In this document: positions 59,719 to 64,000 of the stretch, in pieces | Numbering within the stretch: the first letter of the stretch is position 1 | Layout: every line of letters starts with the position of its first letter | Assembly: GCF_002532075.1 (NCBI RefSeq) | Contig: NZ_LYXE01000036.1 | Span: forward strand, 1-64,000 | From: Candidatus Chloroploca asiatica | GTDB lineage: Bacteria > Chloroflexota > Chloroflexia > Chloroflexales > Chloroflexaceae | Direction: 5' to 3' | Length of the DNA: 64,000 bases | Notes under the pieces: model-generated | Databases searched by the model: none | Seen by the model: only the letters and a program-made list of their open reading frames with translations | Told to the model about the DNA's origin: nothing | Made by a program: the position numbers and the translations under genes

Positions 59719-60532
59719 TTATGCCAGGGCTTCGATCTGCGTTAAGATTCCCCGTGCAATCAGTGCTTCGATATGGGCCTGGACGTCGTGTGGGTGGCGC
59801 CCGCCACGTAGCAACAGACCCAGTTCCATGTTGAGGCTCAGTGCGTACCGGGTCAGGTTCGCACTGGAGATGAGCAAGGTCTGCCCGTCGGCGATGGCAC
59901 ATTTGACATGCAGGGAGCCATGCCGTCCGTCGTTGTCGCGTGGCCGCTGGGCGAGTGGCCACTGGTAGATCGTTGCGTGCGCCGCGACCTGTGGCCCCAG
60001 CGCGACCAGGCTGTCATAGGCGATGTTGCCGGCCCTCGCGTGCGGTGACTCGATGACGAGGCGGAGCATGATCCCCCGCTGGGCCGCCCGACGGAGGGCG
60101 ATCCCAATTTCGGGGATGTCGTAGACCGCAAAGGCGATGATGAGCAGATCCTGCTGCGCTTCGTCGATCAGTCCTTGCAGTACCTGGGCAGTGCGTCGCA
60201 GCGGTTGCCCGCTCGCCGGCCCTGTCCACACTACCTCGACGGTCTGGACGCGGCGCTGCCGACGCACCGCCGTCCCGGCCGCCTGGAGCGCCAGGGCAAC
60301 ACTGGCTGGAGGCACCGTCGGAGCCAGCGCCTGCCAGGTGGTGATAAACGCCCCAACCTTGCTCGCGATAGTGTGGTGCGGCCAGCACCTGGGTCGCGGT
60401 CGTGTGCAGCGCCGGCCATGAACCGGCAGGGATGGGCGCGATCACCTCAGCCAGTGGGCTGATGGCTCCCTCGGGGAGCCCCTCGAGCAGCGTTGCCAGC
60501 GCTTCGAAGAGCGTGCTCGTCGGCAGGGTCAT
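59719..60532 (-). pseudogene. drmC: DrmC-like PLD protein of a DISARM remnant, frameshifted
   Basis: The first frame (from ATG 60532) reads LFEALATLLEGLPEGAISPL, AEVIAPIPAGSWPALHTTAT, QVLAAPHYREQG. The second frame continues GAFITTWQALAPTVPPASVA and runs to 59719 with the single HKD motif HVKCAIADGQTLLISSANLT and LNMELGLLLRGG. The join is at about 60353-60362 (CCAACCTT on the plus strand), where removing one base restores a continuous DrmC-like protein of about 270 aa. Order and overlap with a drmB tail support the assignment. DrmC is the PLD-type subunit of the DISARM anti-phage system. Confidence 0.72.
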
Positions 60533-60690
60533 ACGCTCCCTCCAAAGAAACTCAGATCGCTCCGCTCGACCGTCGGGACGAGCAGCGACCGATTTAGGTA
60601 GCGGTTCCCGCGCTCACACGAGGTCTCGGGGACAAACAGGCAGGCGTGGCAAGCGGCGCCATGCAATGTCTGCGGCTCCGTTAGCGGGGT
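60529..60690 (-). pseudogene. drmB: DrmB (DUF1998) C-terminal fragment
   Basis: The last about 50 residues read LHGAACHACLFVPETSCERG, NRYLNRSLLVPTVERSDLSF, FGGSV. HGAACHxCLxxxETSCExxN RxLDRxLL is the C-terminal signature of DUF1998/DrmB proteins, with four Cys-type metal ligands. The stop overlaps the drmC start (ATGA). The remaining 500 or more residues and the drmA helicase are absent. The cut lies close to 60690, where the RelE gene's tail begins. Confidence 0.72.
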
Positions 60691-61103
60691 GTGCTCAGCA
60701 CACAGGGCCCTGCTCCCCAAGACCCAAGACCCGAGCCCAGGCTTCGCACCCTCGATACCCGATACCCGACCCCCGACTCCTGCGGCACCAACGCCTCCTG
60801 GTCAGGGCTCATCGTGGGCGGGGCCACCTCGGGGAGCTCAGCGTCATAGGTGCGGTCGTCACGCTTGCGCACACTCAGCAGCTTGATCCAGCCCTGGCCG
60901 ATGCTATAGAAGATGCGATAGTCGCCGACCCGCGCCCGGTAGACATTGGCGTAGCCCTTGAGTTTCTTGGCATCACCGTGAGCAGAGTGCGGATCGACCC
61001 CTAGCACCTTCAATTTCTGGCTGACCAGTTTGCTTACCTGCTTGGGCAGATTCAGCGATTCGTTAAAAAAGGTTGGCCTGAAAGAAAGCTCGTAGCGAGT
61101 CAT
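60681..61103 (-). CDS. RelE/ParE-family toxin with degenerate tail
   Basis: The first about 95 residues form a RelE-like fold: MTRYELSFRPTFFNESLNLP, KLVSQKLKVLGVDPHSAHGD, AKKLKGYANVYRARVGDYRI, FYSIGQGWIKLLSVRKRDDR. The strand VYRARVGDYRIFYSI and the basic RKRDDRTY end carry the residues used by RelE mRNA endonucleases. From about residue 105 the protein (GYRVSRVRSLGSGLGSWG) only translates a GGGTATCGG/GGGTCTTGG simple repeat, so the original 3' part is lost. AGGAGC lies 7 nt before the ATG. It is preceded by a small frameshifted gene that could have been the antitoxin. Confidence 0.7.
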   Translation of the reverse strand: MTRYELSFRPTFFNESLNLPKQVSKLVSQKLKVLGVDPHSAHGDAKKLKGYANVYRARVGDYRIFYSIGQGWIKLLSVRKRDDRTYDAELPEVAPPTMSPDQEALVPQESGVGYRVSRVRSLGSGLGSWGAGPCVLSTPR

Positions 61104-61118
61104 GATCGCTCCTGCCGG

Positions 61119-61270
61119 TTACGTTGCTGCCATGGTCTCCCGGATCTGCTGGAGGCGTCGAAGTATTTCGGTATGCCACTCGCCAAATATATAGGCTGCG
61201 CAAAGATGGGCAAGAAGGCGAGCAGAGCATCAAGTTGCGCACGACGAAGTGGGAGAGGAAGAGGTGTCAT
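61119..61270 (-). pseudogene. small frameshifted gene before relE
   Basis: The frame from ATG 61270 reads MTPLPLPLRRAQLDALLAFL, PIFAQPIY. A shift within the TATATATTTGG run (61187-61197 region) gives a continuation IFGEWHTEILRRLQQIRETM, AAT and a TAA at 61119-61121, 16 nt before relE. Both halves are well formed, so an insertion or deletion in an AT repeat has split a gene of about 50 aa. Its position before the toxin suggests an antitoxin or partner. I do not recognise the family. Confidence 0.45.
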
Positions 61271-61285
61271 CTGATGTCGCTCCAC

Positions 61286-61729
61286 TTACATGAGTCGGTC
61301 GGCCTGCCCTGCATAGGTATCCAGCGAGGTGCGGTGCCAGAGCGCATCGTGCAGCCACGATCCACCGAGGCCAATCGCCAGCAGTCCATCTCGCCGATCA
61401 GGGTCGCAGAAGACGAAGTAGAACACGTGTACCCCATTGTGTATCCACGTCATCAGGTCGCTCGGATGAATGGGTTGCCAGGTTGCCCGGGCCTCACCAC
61501 TTTTGGGAAAAAGCGTCACGTAGCGGACGGCGGCATGGGGGCAGCAGAAGATCGCTGGCCCGCAGCGGCTGTGGTCATCTGCATCGGTATCGTGTCCATG
61601 GTGGATGCAGGCAGCACCATCGATGAATGGCACCAGCCAATCAGTGTGCCGCCAGTTTGGAGGATACCGGTGGTTCGCCCGTGACGCAGGCGCTCGTGGT
61701 GGTGCGGCGCGGCCTTTGCGACGCTTCAT
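61286..61729 (-). CDS. hypothetical protein, His/Trp-rich
   Basis: A 147-aa protein without a family I recognise. It begins MKRRKGRAAPPRAPASRANH, a basic tail. The core is rich in aromatic residues and His (DWLVPFIDGAACIHHGHDTD, CGPAIFCCPHAAVRYVTLFP, MTWIHNGVHVFYFVFCDPDR). The Cys/His content could bind a metal. AAGGAA lies 8 nt before ATG 61729. Downstream are the frameshifted gene and relE on the same strand. Confidence 0.5.
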   Translation of the reverse strand: MKRRKGRAAPPRAPASRANHRYPPNWRHTDWLVPFIDGAACIHHGHDTDADDHSRCGPAIFCCPHAAVRYVTLFPKSGEARATWQPIHPSDLMTWIHNGVHVFYFVFCDPDRRDGLLAIGLGGSWLHDALWHRTSLDTYAGQADRLM

Positions 61730-61829
61730 AGCCACATTCCTTGATCATATTTGCCCAGCGAAACTGACCCTGGCTCACGGCACCCCATGGTCTGCGGTCG
61801 ATATGCGCGTGTTCGGGCAGCTAGGCATG

Positions 61830-62022
61830 TGATGCAGATACGAACACCGTACATACATCACCGTCGAAAGATAGCTCTATCATAACATAAATGATCCTGT
61901 AATCACAGCTCGATCTGATAATAGACTCGGGGTTCGGGGGTCAGGGTTCAGGGTTCGGTCGCGTACCTGCGCCCCCCGATCCATAAACCCTGGCCCTTGC
62001 ACCCTGGCCCCTGCCCCCTAAA
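61830..62022. other. intergenic DNA with GGGTTCAGGGTTC simple repeat
   Basis: An A/T-rich stretch (61875-61925, CTATCATAACATAAATGATC) may hold the promoter of the minus-strand gene. It is followed by CGGGGTTCGGGGGTCAGGGT, TCAGGGTTCGG and a matching CCCTGGCCC-rich stretch. These TTCAGGGTTCAGGG-type runs are low-complexity intergenic repeats. Confidence 0.55.
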
Positions 62023-62214
62023 CCCAATACCTTGCAAATAAGCGGCGCGGCAGCTTCTGTGGCATACTTTCGAGTGCCAACCCAGAAAGTTTGACCACAG
62101 GAGCCACCGCTCACCACCGGTGGTCGAACCGTCTGGTTCGCAGCTACTGCCAGATGGCAGCGTGCTGCTAACCCCTCGTCAACGCGAGCCTTGCCTTATT
62201 TGCAAGGTATTGGG
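62023..62214. mobile_element. 192-bp MITE with 20-bp perfect terminal inverted repeats
   Basis: The left end CCCAATACCTTGCAAATAAG (62023-62042) is repeated exactly in reverse complement at 62195-62214. The 152 bp between carry no gene. Long perfect ends, small size and lack of coding capacity define a miniature inverted-repeat transposable element, probably mobilised by a related DDE transposase elsewhere in the genome. The right end lies 2 bp from the hicA stop codon. No clear target-site duplication is seen. Confidence 0.85.
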
Positions 62215-62215
62215 C

Positions 62216-62436
62216 TTAGACCTGTTCCCACTCCTCACGGCTCACGTCGGCCTGACGAAGTATGGTGGCGAGCAAACCAACGCCAATATCTCCGTGATGC
62301 GGATTGGGAATAGTGATGCGCTTCTCCTCGCGCACCATAAAGGCATGGCGACCAGCGGGATAAGGTCCTTGAAAGCCCAAGGCCCGCACAGTCCACGAAT
62401 CAGACGCACTCGGCTGATGGGCCCAAAGGGTGGCAT
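62216..62436 (-). pseudogene. hicA: HicA-type mRNA interferase, frameshifted
   Basis: The first frame reads MPPFGPISRVRLIRG. The remainder, in another frame, reads TVRALGFQGPYPAGRHAFMV, REEKRITIPNPHHGDIGVGL, LATILRQADVSREEWEQV and ends at TAA 62216-62218. Together they form a complete HicA of about 73 aa, including the catalytic GRHAFMV segment with the active-site His. The shift lies near 62388-62394. The start overlaps the hicB stop (TGATG). The toxin should be inactive unless frameshifting occurs. Confidence 0.78.
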
Positions 62437-62690
62437 CAGGCGGCCTCCTGCGTGCGGATAGGCTGGCTCAAGTCGATCCCATCAAGTGGTGGGATGGCGT
62501 GTCCCAAACGCAAACCAAGCCAGATCCAATCTTCCAGCGCAGATTGAAGATCCTCGCGACACGCTTCGAGGGTCTCAGCGTGGCCGATCACGCCTTGCAA
62601 GCCAGGGATTTCACCAACAAAGCCTTCGTCATCAACCAATAGTTGGTAGGTGGCGCGGCGCATTGCCGCCGCAATGTAGGCACTCAGCAT
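62436..62690 (-). CDS. hicB: HicB-type antitoxin
   Basis: An 84-aa protein of the HicB family, with the partial RNase-H-like fold YQLLVDDEGFVGEIPGLQGV followed by the helix TLEACREDLQSALEDWIWLG. GAGAGGAAGAG lies just before ATG 62690. It would neutralise HicA, whose gene follows with a TGATG overlap but is frameshifted. The antitoxin-first order is the less common hicBA arrangement, normal for this subfamily. Confidence 0.85.
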   Translation of the reverse strand: MLSAYIAAAMRRATYQLLVDDEGFVGEIPGLQGVIGHAETLEACREDLQSALEDWIWLGLRLGHAIPPLDGIDLSQPIRTQEAA

Positions 62691-62759
62691 GGCTCTTCCT
62701 CTCGTTGAGCATGTTCCGCTCGCAGCATCTTCGCTCGCATTGTAGCACGGCCCGCTCGA

Positions 62760-63839
62760 TCACCTCAACACGTACTGCATTGGCGCAGCCTGCCGCACTA
62801 ATCCCTTCAGTTCAAGCAGGGTCAGGGCCCCCGCCGTCGCCTGCGCCGTCAGATTCGCTTCGCGGCTCAGTTCATCAATATGGCACGGTGTGTAGCTGAG
62901 CAGGCCAAGCAGCGCCGTTTCGATCGGATCAATCGGCAATTCGCTCCGTGCTTCGCGCTGCACACTCGCGCTGGTGAGATCGAGGTCGGCGAGCAGATCG
63001 TCAGCCGAACGGACAAGCGTTGCACCGTCGCGGATCAGCCGATGACAGCCGGCACTCTGGCGGGAGAAGATCGGCCCCGGCAACGCAAAAACCTCGCGCC
63101 CCTGATCGAGCGCAAAGCCCACGGTAATCAAAGCGCCACTCTTTTCGCCCGCTTCGATCACCAGCGTTGCCCGGCTTAACCCACTGATGATGCGATTGCG
63201 CGGCGGGAAATTCGCTGCCACCGGCATCGTCCCCAAAGGATAGTCACTGATCAATGCGCCCTGCTCGATGATGCGCTGCGCCAGGCGCTGGTTGCGTTCG
63301 GGGTAGGGCTGATCAACCCCACTGCCCAGCACCGCAAGCGTGCGCCCACCCGCCTCCAGCGCCGTCTCGTGGGCCAACGTATCCACACCAAGCGCCAAGC
63401 CGCTTATAATAGAGACACCCGCACGGGCCAGGCCATCAGTCAGGCGCATCGTCGCCTCACGTCCATAGGTTGTCGGCGCACGGGTACCAACCAGAGCAAT
63501 CGACCAATCATCGGCCGGCGTCAATGCGCCGCGCACATAGAGCAGCGGTGGGGCAGCGGGGATATTGCGCAGCAAGTGAGGATAGGCCGCATCATCAATC
63601 GTCAGCAACGTCACCCCGGCCCGCGCCGCCCGTTCCAACTCGGCATCGAGGTCAAGCCGCGTGCGCACCGCCATCAGCGACGCACTCGTCTTGCCTTCGA
63701 TCCCAGCGGCAGCCAGCGCAAACGCATCGGCATGCCAGGCCGCCTCCAGCGAGCCACACTGCTCAACCAGGCGCGCCAGGCGGATCGGGCCAATACCCGG
63801 CACAAGATTGAAACCAAGATAATAGCGCGTATTTGTCAT
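62760..63839 (-). CDS. dprA: DNA-processing protein DprA (Smf)
   Basis: A 359-aa protein of the DprA/Smf family, the loader of RecA onto incoming single-stranded DNA during transformation. An N-terminal SAM-like helix-hairpin-helix (LVPGIGPIRLARLVEQCGSL) is followed by the Rossmann fold. The hallmark segments are VGTRAPTTYGREATMRLTDG, SGLALGVDTLAHETALEAGG, LAVLGSGVDQPYPERN and FPPRNRIISGLS. The C-terminal winged helix is IETALLGLLSYTPCHIDELS. Length is normal. ATG 63839 is the likely start. It is a core gene next to the accessory island, so it may mark the island's right edge. Confidence 0.92.
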   Translation of the reverse strand: MTNTRYYLGFNLVPGIGPIRLARLVEQCGSLEAAWHADAFALAAAGIEGKTSASLMAVRTRLDLDAELERAARAGVTLLTIDDAAYPHLLRNIPAAPPLLYVRGALTPADDWSIALVGTRAPTTYGREATMRLTDGLARAGVSIISGLALGVDTLAHETALEAGGRTLAVLGSGVDQPYPERNQRLAQRIIEQGALISDYPLGTMPVAANFPPRNRIISGLSRATLVIEAGEKSGALITVGFALDQGREVFALPGPIFSRQSAGCHRLIRDGATLVRSADDLLADLDLTSASVQREARSELPIDPIETALLGLLSYTPCHIDELSREANLTAQATAGALTLLELKGLVRQAAPMQYVLR

Positions 63840-64000
63840 AGCATCGGTCTTCTCAACAAGCTAGGGCAACCCTCGTTCTAGAGTTATACCGCTGCCAGAC
63901 CAATTTTGATACGGGTGCGGGGGGGTAATAGTAGGACGATTGCATCATACGAAACCGGATACAAACATACGCGCTATGTGGCAGCATGTGCATGCAACCA
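63840..64000. other. upstream region of dprA
   Basis: 160 bp with no gene. GAGTTATACCGCTG and TACGAAACCGG are A/T-containing patches, but I see no clear promoter. Confidence 0.35.

Overview
The window looks like a chromosome segment of a filamentous member of the Chloroflexota, class Chloroflexia (Chloroflexus/Oscillochloris/Roseiflexus/Herpetosiphon type). The reasons are a GC-rich genome, many large secreted beta-propeller proteins ending in a tail of the form [YFH]LPL[VAL]xR, intergenic families of GACGCAAAG-type repeats, and family-level resemblance of most genes. This assignment is an inference from sequence recognition; no search was run.

Layout. 0-5.3 kb: a large secreted repeat protein between decayed fragments (a membrane-protein remnant, an antitoxin with a truncated PIN toxin, a VWA-protein pseudogene, a WYL-domain tail). 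5.3-10.7 kb: a sugar ABC transporter operon on the minus strand (binding protein, double ATPase, permease). An IsrB-type RNA-guided nickase element with its putative omega RNA lies between the first two genes. 10.9-11.5 kb: a graveyard of IS3, PIN and group II intron fragments. 11.5-14.3 kb: a zinc-starvation operon (COG0523 GTPase, cysteine-free L28, FAD protein) behind two TGATA-N5-TATCA palindromes of Zur-box form. 14.5-19.1 kb: uvsE, YihY/BrkB, patatin, VOC protein, Gdx/SugE exporter and tRNA-Leu. 19.3-26.2 kb: an NB-ARC/TPR STAND protein, a truncated AlbA_2-type ATPase, a phage-type integrase and sparse DNA. 26.2-36.9 kb: five tandem secreted beta-propeller genes plus a decayed sixth.

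37-62.8 kb is a defence-rich island. It starts with a second tyrosine recombinase. Next is a tightly overlapping four-gene operon: a coiled-coil protein, two BrxD-like (DUF2791-type) ATPases and an Lhr/BrxHI-like helicase, without the other BREX genes. It converges on a PLD-nuclease/P-loop ATPase fusion. Then come a secreted PT-linker protein, an EVE-HARE-EVE-McrB ATPase with its PD-(D/E)xK partner (McrBC-like), and two overlapping peptidoglycan-recognition genes: one amidase with its metal ligands, and one giant fusion whose amidase domain has lost ligands. The island ends in a decayed DISARM remnant (drmB tail and frameshifted drmC), a RelE toxin, a 192-bp MITE with 20-bp perfect terminal inverted repeats, and hicBA with a frameshifted hicA. 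dprA closes the window.

The best candidate for an undescribed system is the four-gene operon at 38.7-43.7 kb together with the convergent PLD-ATPase gene at 43.7-45.7 kb. The zinc operon is the clearest regulatory story, and the IsrB insertion the clearest mobile element.
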